Under the pieces are notes generated by a model, which saw only the letters and a program-made list of their open reading frames with translations, did no database searches and was not told the origin of the DNA. From assembly GCA_007570785.1 (NCBI GenBank), contig ML662465.1, forward strand, positions 5,529,902 through 5,593,901: a DNA stretch of 64,000 bases, written 5' to 3'. The position numbers were made by a program, and so were the translations under genes. Within the stretch, counting starts at the first letter, position 1. Each line of letters begins with the position of its first letter. This document shows positions 1-54,640 of this stretch, piece by piece. This DNA comes from Antilocapra americana (Eukaryota; Chordata; Mammalia; Artiodactyla; Antilocapridae).

Positions 1-32
1 CCACCACTGAGAACTCCTGAAGTGGAAGCCTC

Positions 33-51
33 TGTGTGTGTGTGTGTGTGT
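33..51. repeat. (TG)n microsatellite
   Basis: About nine TG units in the COG7 intron upstream of the first visible exon. Confidence 0.9.
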
Positions 52-1361
52 AGGGGTAGGGTCTAGGGTGGGCGTGTGTCAGGGGGTCTCGATTCCCCCA
101 AGGAGAGCAAGAACCCAGATGAGCCTTTTCTTTGTCTCTCCCTACAAAGCCTGGCACAGCCCAGGCACTTACTGTGTGTGCCTGATCCGTGTATCCCTCC
201 CCGTGGGGTAGGAGTTAACTGAAAAAAAAGCAGGATATTTTGAAATGGAAAGATTCTCAGGAAAGAACAAGGAGTTTAGAAAACTATCGGGACAGGGCTG
301 AGGAAGAAAAGACTTTGTCTAGAGCAGGCAAATTAGAGTCGAGTTGGGGCTCGAGAGCATGGGGAGGAGGGCTGCAGCTTGGCCTGGGCCGGGAGCCGAG
401 GGGTGGATGTGGTCACGCCATTCCCGGAAAGCTGCTTAGAGGATCAAGCAACCAGATTGGGCTCAGGTGGCTGCAGAGAGCAGCTACCATGTGACCTCAG
501 GAGTCCAGCCAGCAAGGGCCTTGCTTTCCAGGCTGGCTCTCAGGTGACTTGGGTAAAAATTAAGAAGCTAGACTTCTGTGTGAAGGTGTGCCGGGCTGAC
601 CTCTGTAACTACGTGTGTACCAGTAACTGGCCTAACTCGATAGAGGAGCCTGGGAAGGCTCCACAGTGATGTCATGGTTCCCCTAAATGACAGAACGGGA
701 CCTATCAGTGCTGCAGGTCTCCAGGCGGAGGGTCAGGAGAGGACAGAGGGGCTGCCGGGGCAGGGGGCGGGTGTCTGGAACCTCCTTCTCATCCATTTCC
801 CACTGAGTTCTGAGTCAGCTGAGACCGAGATCCGGGAAGCAGGAGGATCAAAAGCAGCAGCTTTACCTTACTGGCAGCAGTGTTGGTGAACGTAGTTTGG
901 ATATTCCTGCAACCAGAGAGGGCTTCCGACTCAGATATGGCCTCTGGGGAGGGTTTTAGCAGGGCGGGGGTCCTGGCCTCTATAGAGTGCAGGCTGACAA
1001 CCCCACAGTTACTGAGGCTGCCTATGCCCACAGAGAAACCCAGAACAAGAATAACCAGCTCTTTTTTCTCACCTTCTGAGAAAGGTAAACAGAGAATGTC
1101 GGTTCCCATTGAATAGTTGATTGGGAAGGTGGGACATCCTGCTTTATGGATTTTTATGGATCAGAAAGGATTGCTTCCTCTGTGGTGGGCTTCCCGGTGA
1201 TGACTGGAGGAAGAGAAACCCCTGCTCTGCCACGTGGCGATGACTCCAGAGGCCGGCTCTGAGCAGAGGCGGCACCTGCAGTGGGTGCCGCGTTCTTCAC
1301 GTGCTTTCCCATGCTGCCTGGGCGCTGTGACCCTGACTGCTTCCTCTCCTTCCTCCCCTAG
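52..1361 (+). other. COG7 intron, no recognisable element
   Basis: Intronic sequence of mixed composition with no exon, RNA gene or repeat family that I can name. The last bases form a pyrimidine-rich 3' splice site ending in AG at 1360-1361. Confidence 0.6.
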
Positions 1362-19952
<18,591 letters not shown>

Positions 19953-20180
19953 CTCCCACGCCCCCAGCTGACAAGAGGGTCAGGGCCACAGAACTCTCCA
20001 GAATGGACTTGCTCTAAAAATCCACCTGGGCTTGGGGAGAACTTGTTTCAAAAGGACTTGGTTCGTTGGTATAATAAAAAAAAAAAAGGCTGTAAATTAT
20101 TTATTAGGAATTTTCAGATAATTTTTTAAAATGATTCCATCTTGAAAGTGCAATTAATAAATACCGTGATATGAAAGAAG
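19953..20180 (+). other. COG7: COG7 3' UTR
   Basis: About 230 bases follow the stop codon. AATAAA occurs at 20073-20078, directly followed by an A-run, and again at 20156-20161. The second is followed by a T-rich stretch near 20181-20195, so I place the main cleavage near 20180. The exact end is inferred. Confidence 0.7.
20156..20161 (+). terminator. COG7: COG7 poly(A) signal AATAAA
   Basis: Canonical hexamer with a downstream TGTTTTCTTTCC element. An alternative hexamer lies at 20073-20078. Confidence 0.7.
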
Positions 20181-20311
20181 GCTGTTTTCTTTCCATCTTT
20201 ACTCAGTGAATATTTGGGTGCTTCCCATGTGCTGTGTTATACACACTGGGGATTCGCCCGGGAAGGAGGCCTAAGCAGGAGAGAGAATTGGCAGGTAAAC
20301 TGACTAAGATC

Positions 20312-20529
20312 TGGCTTCCCTGGTGGCTCAGACAGTAAAGAATCTTCCTGCAATGTGGGAGACCCAGGTTTGATCCCTGGGTTGGGAAGATTCTCTGGAG
20401 AAGGGCATGGCAATTCACTCCAGTCTTCTTGCCTGGAGAATTCCATGGACAGAGGAGCCTGGTGGACTAAGTCCATGGGGTCACAAAGAGTCGGACTCGA
20501 CTGAGCAACCACTACTTTCACTTTCCTTT
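20312..20529 (+). mobile_element. Bov-tA SINE with 12-bp target duplication
   Basis: A complete Bov-tA flanked by the perfect direct repeat CTGACTAAGATC at 20300-20311 and 20530-20541. It lies just past the COG7 3' end. Confidence 0.95.
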
Positions 20530-20541
20530 CTGACTAAGATC

Positions 20542-20865
20542 ATCCCAGATGTTAGTGCTGGGGGCCCAGAGGGCGTCAGGTGGCAGTGGCCTGGAAAAAG
20601 CTGGGCGGGTAACCCCAGGACCTAGAGGATGAGGGTTGTGCATGGTGATGAGGTCTGTAGGAGTGCTCAGGCTGAGGGCAAAGGCAGACCAGGCCCTGGG
20701 CATGGGCACCGTCAGCAGTGGAAGTGGGAAGCCAGAGGTAAGATCAGAGAGGAAAGAGGTGCAGATCATAGCAGGTCCTGCAAGCCATGGTGAGGACTTT
20801 GACTTTCTCTGTTTCAAAAAACCCACAAGGTGATGTCCATTCTGTCAGGTCTTTTCCTTTTTTTT
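20542..20865. other. Intergenic, nothing recognised
   Basis: Purine-rich intergenic DNA between COG7 and SCNN1B. Possible old L2 debris is too diverged to call. Confidence 0.4.
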
Positions 20866-21200
20866 TAAATTAATGTTTGACTGAAAAGCCCCGTTGCTGC
20901 AGGTAGGCTTCTCTCCAGTTGTAGCAGGTGGGAGCTACTGTTCGTTGCGGCGCCCAGGCTTCTCACTGCTGTGGCTTCTTGTTGCAGAGCACAGGCTCTA
21001 GAGGACGGGGCTTTAGTAGTTGCTGCACGTGGGTTCCGTAGTTGTGGTTGCCGGGTTCCGGAGCACAGGCTCAGAAGTTGCGGCTCGCAGGCTTAGTTGC
21101 CATGTGGCATGTGGGATCTTCCTGGCTCAGGGATTGAACTCGAGTCTTTTGCACTGGAAGGTAGATTCTTTACCACGGAGCCACCAGGAAGCCCTCTATC
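20866..21200 (-). mobile_element. tRNA-Glu-derived SINE (CHR/SINE2 type)
   Basis: Long inverted copy with GCTTCTTGTTGCAGAGCACA, GCCATGTGGCATGTGGGATC and the inverted head CGGAGCCACCAGGAAGCCC. Confidence 0.85.
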
Positions 21201-22444
21201 AGGTTGTTGGGGTTTTTTGTGTGTGTCGATAGCTTCTGTATCTGTTCAGATTTTAGTTGGCTATATAAGTAATAGAATAATGTAATTTGAGTGACTTAAA
21301 TAAGAATTGATTTTTGCTAGTAACAGGGAGTCAAATGGTAGTGGCTGTGGCCACTGATTTAGTGGCTGGGCTGAGTTAGGACCAGCCTCTCTGTGATCTT
21401 GACGTGCCCCTACGGGCCGGGTGCCTCATGCTCCCACTACTCAGTACAACATCTGCATTCAGAGAAGAGGGAGGCAGAGGGGGTGGCCGAGCAGCAGTTC
21501 CATCCCTTCCACTGGGGAGGCAAAGGCCTTCCCAGAGCCCTCCCCGTGACTTCCTCCCAGGCCTCATGGCCATGTTGGGTCAGCAGGCATCTCCCCAGCT
21601 GGAAGCAAGGCTGGGAGCACAGGAACAGGACTGACGTCCGCCAGGTTGGACAGCTCTGTCGTGGAGCGTCCTGTGCACTGTAGGGGTGTTGAGCAGCTTC
21701 ACTGGCCTCCACCCACTGGATGCCCGAGTTGTGACAATCAACAATGTCTCCAGACGTGGTCCATGAGGCAGAACCACCTCTGGTAGAGAAACCCGGGCTT
21801 AGATCATGCAGGATTTCTTGCCGCCTGAACAACCTGGGAGAAGGGGAGGCAGCCAAGTCCCTCACAGGCTCCTTTTGAATTGAACTGCACCATGTTTTGA
21901 GCCTGGGTGGGCTTTCCTTGTCTCCTACCCATTGCCTCACATTCCTGGAATGTGGAGCCCGGGAATATTTCACACACAAAGGAACTGAGGGTTGGAGAGA
22001 TCTAAGGAGCTTCCCCAGAGTCACTTAGAAGCCATGCACAGAGCTGGGAGCCCAGAGGCGCTGGCTCCAGTTAATCCCACCCTGGTCAGCCTGCCCGTGC
22101 CAGCAGCCGGGAGGGGCGCCGCTGTGACCTCGGCCTCTGAACCAGCCCCACCAGGCTGCCAGGGCCGTGTCTCCCTCTGGGTCTGTCTCCCGGGGATTCC
22201 TACACCTTCTGTTCCCCACATCTTTGGAAACAGTTTTGCTGGCCCTGAAAGAGCATCAGCTGCAAACTCACACCAAGAAAAATATTTTGGTTTCTCCCGT
22301 GGTGGATCACAGACATCCATGGCAGGGATCAAGCCTGACCCCTCCCTCGCAGTGGGAGCTGGAGACCTGGAAGGTGGAAAGTGCTGCTTTGACGTGGAAA
22401 CCTCTTTGCAGTGACCCCTGCTAGCGTCAGTGAGCACCCCTAAG
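21201..22444. other. Intergenic, one hAT-like remnant
   Basis: The stretch 21640-21800 resembles a MER20/MER5-type hAT remnant (GCCTCCACCCACTGGATGCC and AACAATGTCTCCAGACGTGG). An inverted MIR scrap may lie at 21950-22060. The remainder shows no gene or named repeat. Confidence 0.5.
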
Positions 22445-22598
22445 ATAGGCTCAGGCTTGATTCCAGCTTTACCACCGTCCAGCTATGTGACCTTGGGGAA
22501 GTCATTCACCTCTCTGAGCCTTGTTTCCAAATCTGGAAAACAAGGGTCATAATGGTACCTAATTCATAGGGTTATTTGAAGAGCGCTTGAGATGAGAC
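22445..22598 (+). repeat. MIR SINE
   Basis: CAGCTATGTGACCTTGGGGA and CACCTCTCTGAGCCTTGTTT, then TAATGGTACCTAATTCATAG. It is interrupted at its right end by the next SINE. Confidence 0.8.
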
Positions 22599-22805
22599 GA
22601 AGAGCTTCCCTGGTGGCTTTGAAGTAAAGAATCTGCCTGCAATGTGGGAGACTGGGGTTGGATGTGTAGCTGGGGAAGATCCTTTGGAGAAGGGAATGGC
22701 AACCCACTCCAGAATTCTTGCCTAGAGAATTTCATGGACAGAGGAGCCTGGCAGGCTGCAGTCCATGGAGTCCCAAAGAGACACAACTGAGTGACTAACA
22801 CTAAC
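22599..22805 (+). mobile_element. Bov-tA SINE inserted in MIR
   Basis: AGCTTCCCTGGTGGCTTTGA head, ACTCCAGAATTCTTGCC body. The broken MIR resumes with CACATGGTAGGTGTATAATA. Confidence 0.9.
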
Positions 22806-23413
22806 AGCACATGGTAGGTGTATAATAGATGCTAATTTCATAGTCCTCCAGCATCTGTAATTTACCTTCCTGTTGGGGATAGTGGTGGGAATTGTAGAAT
22901 GCCACTCCCGGGCAGTTTTGAAACTGATAGATTAATTTTTCAGGCTCTGATAGGGCCTCAGGGTAGAATAGGATAGCCCTTCTCCCCTTTAGATCCGGAA
23001 AGGAGACTAACGACTGTCTGCCTGACTCAGAGCCTGCTTTCAGAGGTGAGACCATCATCCATCTTTACTCCAGCCCTCAGTACTCCCCAGGAGAGGATAA
23101 CAACTAATGCCCACATCAGCCTGGTCCTTTTCTCCCATCTATAAGCAGCTCTGGGGGCTGGAAGCTCCTCCCACTCCTACTTCCATGTATCTCTGAGCAA
23201 AACCTTTCACAGGAGCCTGTAAGGGGCTATTTGCCATTAGACCCCGCTGGGCAGGCTGGGCAGCATCTCCCATCCTCAGTCAGGTGATTGGTTCAGGATT
23301 AGCATGTGCCCCGGGCTGATCCAAATGAGCCTCATTCTCAAAACGTTTGCTAGGGAAAGTTTTCTTCCTATTGTGTTGTTAAGCTGAGGGAATGGAGTCT
23401 GGGACTAAAAGGG
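22806..23413. other. Intergenic, possible old LTR-like element
   Basis: From about 23270 (GATTGGTTCAGGATTAGCAT) it resembles an old mammalian LTR-like repeat, also seen at 46930-47320 and 53200-53460. The family is not certain. The rest is unassigned. Confidence 0.35.
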
Positions 23414-23430
23414 AAAGAAAAGCTCCTGGA

Positions 23431-23665
23431 TTGAAACATGTTAATTATCATATGTGAAATCAATCGCCAGCCCAGGTTTGTTGCTCAGGGCTGGTGTACC
23501 GGGATGACCCAGAGAGAGGGAATCGGGAGGGAAGAGGAAGGGGGGTTCTGGAAGGGGAACATATGTATACCCATGGCAGATTCATGTCAATGTATGGCAA
23601 AACCAACACAATAATGTAAAGAAAATTTAAAATAAATAAATAAATAAGATTATAAAGATCAAAAA
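23431..23665 (+). mobile_element. Ruminant L1 3' end with perfect 17-bp target duplication
   Basis: A 5'-truncated L1 insertion of 235 bases. It contains GTGTACCGGGATGACCCAGA and TGTATGGCAAAACCAACACA and ends in an (AAAT)n tail. AAAGAAAAGCTCCTGGA occurs on both sides (23414-23430 and 23666-23682), marking target-primed insertion. Confidence 0.95.
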
Positions 23666-23682
23666 AAAGAAAAGCTCCTGGA

Positions 23683-24004
23683 GAGAAAGTACGTAAGACA
23701 GATGTCAACACAGAAGATAATAAAGCCAGTAGCTAGAGGAATCACTAGATTGAGGTGAACCCCTGGATACAGCCTTGCCTGAAATCCCTGGACTTTAATC
23801 AGAGAACCAATGAATTCCCTTTTTAACTCAAATTCAAATTAACTTGTGACCAAAAGGCCGGTAAAAGAGTTAGATAATAATCATCGTTCTGCCCCATAGC
23901 CTCAGATGAGATAAGAAGTAAGAAAGCCCTGGGCTCCTCTGAGGAACTGCTGTTCTAATGATCACTGGTATTCTTATAAGCAGCAAGAAGATGAGGCTGG
24001 AGTC
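23683..24004. other. Intergenic, right half of the interrupted LTR-like repeat
   Basis: It continues the sequence interrupted by the L1 insertion; AACCAATGAATTCCCTTTTT is the shared motif. No gene is seen. Confidence 0.35.
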
Positions 24005-24185
24005 TTGCCCTTGTCACTTACGCTAAAAGCAATCTAGTCTAGTACCTAACCTCTCCAAGCCTCAATTTATTTACTTGTAAAATGGGATGATCATATTTCT
24101 CAGTGGGTATGAGAATTCAATGAAATAAGACTTACAAAGTATACACTTGGCCTGGGGCCTGGTATGCGGTGAGTGTTTGATACAA
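24005..24185 (+). repeat. MIR SINE
   Basis: TACCTAACCTCTCCAAGCCT, then TGTAAAATGGGATGATCAT, then GGCCTGGTATGCGGTGAG. Confidence 0.7.
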
Positions 24186-24657
24186 TACAGCCATTGTTTA
24201 AAGACAACAACAAATAATAGTGAGTGTGGTGACAGCTACACTGCTAATAATAAAAGCCCTAGTCGTGGTAGTAAGTGTGGTAATCACCAAGAATTGTTGA
24301 CTCCAGCCTGCAGACTCAGTCTGGCTCTGAGCTGGGAAACCTGGCTTCCCCCAGACCCACCCCTCTCAGTCCCTAGCAACGCTGCCTTTGGCTGGAGTGG
24401 CACCGCCTTCCTCCACAGGTGCCATGGTGGGTACTTAAAGGGGGCACATCTTGTTTGCCTTTCAGGCCAAAGACTCAGGTGCTCTAGACCAGCGGGGCTG
24501 GGACGCCCCAGTCCCAAGCTCTGAAGCCAGCACTCATTCACCACCAGGGCTGGCAGGTGACAGCAGGGCCCTGCAGTGGTCAGCTGTCTGCAGCTGCCAG
24601 ATCCCATCCTTCGTTGATACTGGCTCCTGGTTGCTCTTTGGGAGGCCGACAGTATTG
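24186..24657. other. Intergenic, nothing recognised
   Basis: No exon, RNA gene or named repeat is evident. Confidence 0.45.
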
Positions 24658-24740
24658 CCATATTGTTGTTTAGTCGCTAAGTCATGTCTGACTCTTTTAC
24701 AATCCAATGGGCTGTAGCTTACCAGGCTACGGGTTGCCAT
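24658..24740 (-). mobile_element. Bov-A fragment
   Basis: Inverted 3' part only: GTTTAGTCGCTAAGTCATGT and TGACTCTTTTACAATCCAAT. Confidence 0.8.
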
Positions 24741-24818
24741 ATTTAGCAGTTAGAAACACAGGAAGCTCAGTTAAATTTGAATTTCAGAAAAACAATGATT
24801 TATTAGTATAATGTTGCT

Positions 24819-25125
24819 ATTGTTCAGCTGCTAAGACATGTCTGACTCTTTGCGACCCCATGGATTGCAGCATGCTAGGTCTCCTTGTTTCTCACTGTCT
24901 CCCAGAGTTTGCTCAAGTTCATGTCCATTGAGTTGGTGATGCTATATAACCATTTCATCCTCTGCTGCCCTCTTCTCCTTTTGCCTTCAGTCTTTCCCAG
25001 AATCAGGGTCCTTCCCAATGAGTCATCTGTTTGCATCAGGTGGCCAAGATATTGGAGCTTCAACTTCAGCATCAGTCCTTCCAATAAGTATGCAGGGTTG
25101 ACTTCCTTTAGGATTGACTGGTTTG
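24819..25125 (-). mobile_element. BovB LINE 3' end
   Basis: Inverted BovB tail: GCTAAGACATGTCTGACTCT, then GAGTTTGCTCAAGTTCATGT, then CAGGTGGCCAAGATATTGGA. Confidence 0.9.
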
Positions 25126-25213
25126 TATTCTTGATTATATTAGTACAGTATGCCCTCAATATTACATGGATGTCTACTAAAAAATTAATTTGCCTATCTA
25201 AAGTTCCAGTTTT

Positions 25214-25511
25214 GAGCTTCCCTGGTGGTTCATTGGTTAAGAATCTGCTTGTAATGCAGGGACACCAGTTCGATCCCTGGTCCAGGAAGATCCCACACAC
25301 CTCAGGGTAACTAAGCTAGTGCACCACAACTACAATTGCCTGTGCTCTAGAGTCCTCGAGCCACAGCTACTGAAGCCTGCTCACCCTAGAGCCCATGGTC
25401 CTCAACAAGAAAAGCCACTGCAATGACAAGCCCCTGCTTGCCAAAACTGGAGCAAGCCTGTGAGCGGCAACAAAGACCCAGGCAGCCAAAAGTAAATAAA
25501 TATTAAAAAAT
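25214..25511 (+). mobile_element. tRNA-Glu-derived SINE with 12-bp target duplication
   Basis: A full copy flanked by the perfect direct repeat AGTTCCAGTTTT (25202-25213 and 25512-25523). Confidence 0.9.
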
Positions 25512-25523
25512 AGTTCCAGTTTT

Positions 25524-26145
25524 ATTTGGTCTCCTATATTTTATCTGGCGCCCCTAGGAACCATGTCCCCACTGCCCTCAGACCATGTAGTTCTGCAGAG
25601 GGGCCAAGGGGCCTTAGGTATGGGCAGGGTCTGATCAATTCCAGCAGTCTACCAATGGGGCACACTGATTGGTTCAGAGGCAGGCATGTGACTCACTCAG
25701 TGACCAATGAGAGTCAGCTTGGGAGCTTGCTGAAACAATTGGGAAAGAGAAGCTCTCTCCTAGATGGGTTTGCTAAGCTGGAGATGTGAGTTTGCAATTG
25801 CAAATGGCCCTTTGCTGCTATAATGTAAGGCGAGCCTGCCTGGGAAGGCAGAGGGAGCAGACATCATTTGAGGTGCTGGAAATGCTTGTGTTTAAGCCAG
25901 TTTTAAGAATTTATCCCACCTTACCTCCTTCCCTCGCTCTGTTGGTTCTGGCAACCCAAAGAAATAAATTGGATAAAATTGAAAAAGGCATAAAGTCACT
26001 CTTTCAGGGACGACTGGAAGGAAACTTAATCACCAGTTTGGGCCTCTCCTTGGCCATGTCTCTGCTCTCAAGTCAGCACTGATGCCCTTCTACCCTCCAG
26101 AGATGCATCAGGGCGCTCTGGATGTTCAGCCGGATAAAGAAGAAA
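25524..26145. other. Intergenic next to the SCNN1B 3' end
   Basis: Possible remnant of an old LTR-like repeat (CTGATTGGTTCAGAGGCAGG). No coding exon is evident. Confidence 0.4.
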
Positions 26146-26149
26146 ATTA

Positions 26150-26601
26150 GACTCTGTTTTTCACTTTTATTTTCCAGAACAAAACATGTGCCCCCTGGCA
26201 GGACCCTGATGCCTGCTTTCCTCCAACTCTGCCCTCATTCAACCCATTCACCAGGTCAGCCGAGGCAAGAAGGAAAAGAATGCTCCTTCTGGGGTCAGAG
26301 GGCACAGCGTGCCCGCCTGCCTTCAACTCTGGGGCGGATGGTGGCTGGCACTGGGAGGGAAGTGGCCTGCCTCCAGGGGATGGTGCTTTGGGTCTCAGAT
26401 CCCAGGCCAAGGGTTGGATCAGGTTGGGGGTGTGGGCAGGAACACAGTTCCCATATCCATACCAGCAACCGTGACCCCTCAAAGCCCTCAGTCTGGGGCT
26501 GGCGCCAGCCCCTCTGTAGAGGGACCTGGACTCTGGCCTTGGGCGATGTCTCAGCTGCTCAGGTCTGAATTCTTGGCCCACCGGGAAGGGGAGGGCAGGG
26601 T
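26150..26601 (-). other. SCNN1B: SCNN1B 3' UTR
   Basis: About 450 bases follow the TAG stop on the minus strand, up to a probable cleavage site 15-20 bases past the AATAAA at 26166-26171. The end point is inferred. Confidence 0.7.
26166..26171 (-). terminator. SCNN1B: SCNN1B poly(A) signal AATAAA
   Basis: It is read on the minus strand (TTTATT on the plus strand), 430 bases after the stop codon. It is the only canonical hexamer I see in the expected range. Confidence 0.75.
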
Positions 26602-51640
<25,039 letters not shown>

Positions 51641-51644
51641 AAAC

Positions 51645-51930
51645 CTTTATTAAGAGCCTACTGTATGCCAGGCACTTAATTAGCCCCTCTGAACTCAATG
51701 AGGGGCAAAATGGACATGGTTTCTTCCCTCTGGGAACTTCCAGCTTAGTGGACAAGTTACTTAAACTCTCAACTTCTTAGGTTCTCTGTGTGCAAAACAG
51801 GGACAACTGTACCTAGTTTTTACATAATTGTGAGAGGGTGAAATTGCCTGGTGCCTAAAAAGTGCTACACCCAGTGCCCAGGACAGACTAAGTGCTCAGC
51901 ATGTTGGCTACCTTTACAGCGGCTGTTAGT
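51645..51930. repeat. MIR-like fragments
   Basis: GAGCCTACTGTATGCCAGGC (inverted type) and AGGACAGACTAAGTGCTCAG (sense type). These are two diverged pieces. Confidence 0.5.
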
Positions 51931-52024
51931 GCTGAGACAGACGTCAATCGTAACCCATCAGGATGCATAGGTGGGAAATGTGACGGGAAGGATGGGGACC
52001 CTGAGTGCCCAGAGGGAGGAGACG

Positions 52025-52265
52025 GCGGTGGTTAAGAATGAGGACTCTGGAGCGAAATGCCTGGCTTTGAATCTCGGCTCTGCTACTTTCTAGCTGTGTG
52101 ACTTTGAGCAAATCACCTTCTCAGTGCCTCAGTTTCCTCGTCTTATAAAATGGAGATAATAATGGTCTCCACCTCACAGGGTTGCTGTGAAGACCGAAAT
52201 GAATGAAAAATACAGAGTGTCGATTAAGGCCTGGCACCTAAGCATCAGCTACCATTGCCACAAAT
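52025..52265 (+). repeat. MIR SINE, nearly full length
   Basis: AATCTCGGCTCTGCTACTTT, then GCTGTGTGACTTTGAGCAAA, then CTCAGTTTCCTCGTCTTATA, then CACAGGGTTGCTGTGAAGA. Confidence 0.9.
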
Positions 52266-52950
52266 AAATGTCACGCCTCCTAAATCTGGGAGTGAGTTCT
52301 TGGAGGAGTTGAAGGGGAGGACAGGAGAGGAGTGGTGGCGGGCCGAGGGCAAGGCCTTGTGGGCCATGCTGAGGATCCGGGTTTCAGTGGAGGTAAGACG
52401 CTGTCAACTCCGCGGTGTGAAGAGATTGCCCAGCTGCTTGGTAGAGATGGGCTGGAGTAGGGTGAGGGTGGGCCAGGTGCGCTGGGTGCTAGCTGAGGTT
52501 CATCCAGCAACGGTAAACCTTCTGGGACGATTTCCCACCTGCGCGGGCAGACAGCATTCTTGGGACGTTAACCTGGCAGATGATGGCTTCTCAGGAAATA
52601 CCTGCTTCCTCCTTCCTTCTCCCCAGATACAGAGCTGGGACCTGCTGCAGGAGCACCCCAGCCCCATTCCTGGAGCCCCACCAGGCCAAACTTCCTTTGT
52701 GAAGTTGTCCTGGCTGGAATGACCCCTGCCCTCCTCTCAGAGCCTCTGTCTCTCTGGGGGCTCTGCGGTGGGCAGGGCAGTGCCTGCTTCCCAGAACCCC
52801 CTCCCCTAGCTCTGATGTTCTCACATGAACCCCTCCCCCAGGCTCAGTGGGTGTGGGTGGCCAGGCCACCATGCCTAGCTCTGGGGCAGGGGTCTCGCAT
52901 GACCCCAGTTTGGACCACTGGAATCCAGTTCTGTTACTTCATACTGGACT
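52266..52950 (-). other. SCNN1B intron 1, nothing recognised
   Basis: GC-rich; no repeat or exon is supported. Confidence 0.4.
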
Positions 52951-52962
52951 GACTGAGGAAGC

Positions 52963-53190
52963 GTGGGCTTGCCAGGTAGCTCAGTGGGTAAAGAATCTGC
53001 CTGCAATGCGAGAGATGAAGGAGACATGGGTTCAGTCCCCGAGTAAGGGAGATCCCTTAGAAGAGGGCATGGCAACTCACTCCAGTATTCCCACCTGGAG
53101 AATCCCCAGGGACAGGGGAGCCTGGTGGGCTACAGTCCATCGGGTGGCAGAGCTGGACATGACTGAAGCGACTGAGCATGCATGCGTCCA
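52963..53190 (+). mobile_element. Bov-tA SINE with 11-bp target duplication
   Basis: Full SINE flanked by the perfect repeat ACTGAGGAAGC at 52952-52962 and 53191-53201. Confidence 0.95.
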
Positions 53191-53194
53191 ACTG

Positions 53195-53460
53195 AGGAAG
53201 CAACCTCCCTTTTAGTTAAGCCTACTAAGCTGGTGGTATTTGGCATCACAAATGGGGAGACTGCCTGAAAAGAAAGCCAACATAGAGGAAAGCAGAGACA
53301 TGAGACAGAGATTTCTGACAACATCTGAATACCTGGATCCAGCCATTGCTGAAGCCATTTATTCCTGGACTCAGCAGATATGGGAACCAGTAAATTTTCT
53401 TTCTTACTCATGCTGATACAAACTGGATGTCTCTCAATTGCAACCAGTCGAGAAAGAAAT
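53195..53460 (+). repeat. Old LTR-like mammalian repeat, family uncertain
   Basis: AATACCTGGATCCAGCCATT, then GGAACCAGTAAATTTTCTTT, in the same order as at 46930-47320. Confidence 0.5.
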
Positions 53461-54194
53461 TCTCCTTGTTCTACTCTGTGTCATGCTTAGTTGGCCTGTG
53501 GCTTGTCACTCTCATGACATCATAAGCCCCCTAAGGGTAGCAACGTTGTATTCCTGACAAGCCTAGCATAATGCCTGGGACCACCACTGAATATTGAAAT
53601 GAATGATGCCAGACCTTGATATCAAAACAGAGATCTTAAAGTTACCCAAGCATGCTCACCACTGACCTAATTTTCTAACACAGTAACCCTCCTCAACTTC
53701 CTGGCCGAAGCACTAAGGGCGGTACTCACTAACTCCACTGTCTCTGCTCTCTGATGGGAGTCGGCTCCATGTGCCTCTCCAGGCCATCATGGCTGTAGGA
53801 TAGATGTTCAGAGACTAACCCAACCTCGCTTTTTCCCAGAGGGCCCATTCCCTGCTCTGGCATAATAAAATAATAATAAGTGTAATAACAACTATGAGAA
53901 TAACATCAAAGGACTGAGTGTTCACCATGATCCAGGCACATTGCAGTGTTCTTATGTTACTTCATTCCTATAAATTTTAATCTACAACCCTAAACCTGGA
54001 AAGAACTGGGGCTTTGTCTGTCTTGTATGGTCCAGCACCCCAAGGCCCAAGAGGTGAAGAGCACATTAGGCTCCAATAAAAAGTTATGGAAGAAATCGAT
54101 CAAGGGTCTCTCTGATATCTACTCTCGTGCCTTCTCCTTTAACCATTCTGATTTGGTCAAGAAGAAAGTCTTAGGTCACTAACATCTGTCTGAA
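53461..54194 (-). other. SCNN1B intron 1, weak MIR trace
   Basis: A possible inverted MIR piece at 53900-53990. Otherwise nothing is recognised. Confidence 0.4.
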
Positions 54195-54410
54195 ATTGAA
54201 AGTGTTAGTCACTCAGTCATGTCTGACTCTTTGTGACCCCATGGACTGTAGCCCACCAGGCTCCTCTGTCCATGGGATTCTCCAGGCAAGAATACTGGAG
54301 TGGGCTGTCATTCCCTTCTCCAGGGGATCTTCCCAACCCGAGGATCAAACCTGGGTCTCCCGCATTGCAGGCAGATTCTTTACCATCTGAACCACCAGGG
54401 AAGCCCATCC
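54195..54410 (-). mobile_element. Bov-tA SINE
   Basis: CACTCAGTCATGTCTGACTC, then GGATCAAACCTGGGTCTCCC, then GAACCACCAGGGAAGCCC. Confidence 0.95.
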
Positions 54411-54472
54411 ATCTAAGCCCCTCTAATCTCCCGGTTTAACAATGAGACCTCAAGCTCAGAGCCTTGTCAGGC

Positions 54473-54640
54473 AATGGTTGCTGCTGTTGAATCGCCAAGT
54501 CGTGTCCTACTCTTTATCACCCCATGGACTGTGGCTGCCAGGCTCCTGTGTCCTCCGCTATCTCTTGGAGTTTGCTCAGGCAAACACATCTGGTATCAAC
54601 AACCTCCTGTTTTCACTGGGCTTCTTTTTAAGAGGGATCT
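54473..54640 (-). mobile_element. Bov-A/BovB tail fragment
   Basis: GCTGTTGAATCGCCAAGTCG and CTCTTGGAGTTTGCTCAGGC; the second motif is typical of the BovB tail. Confidence 0.7.
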
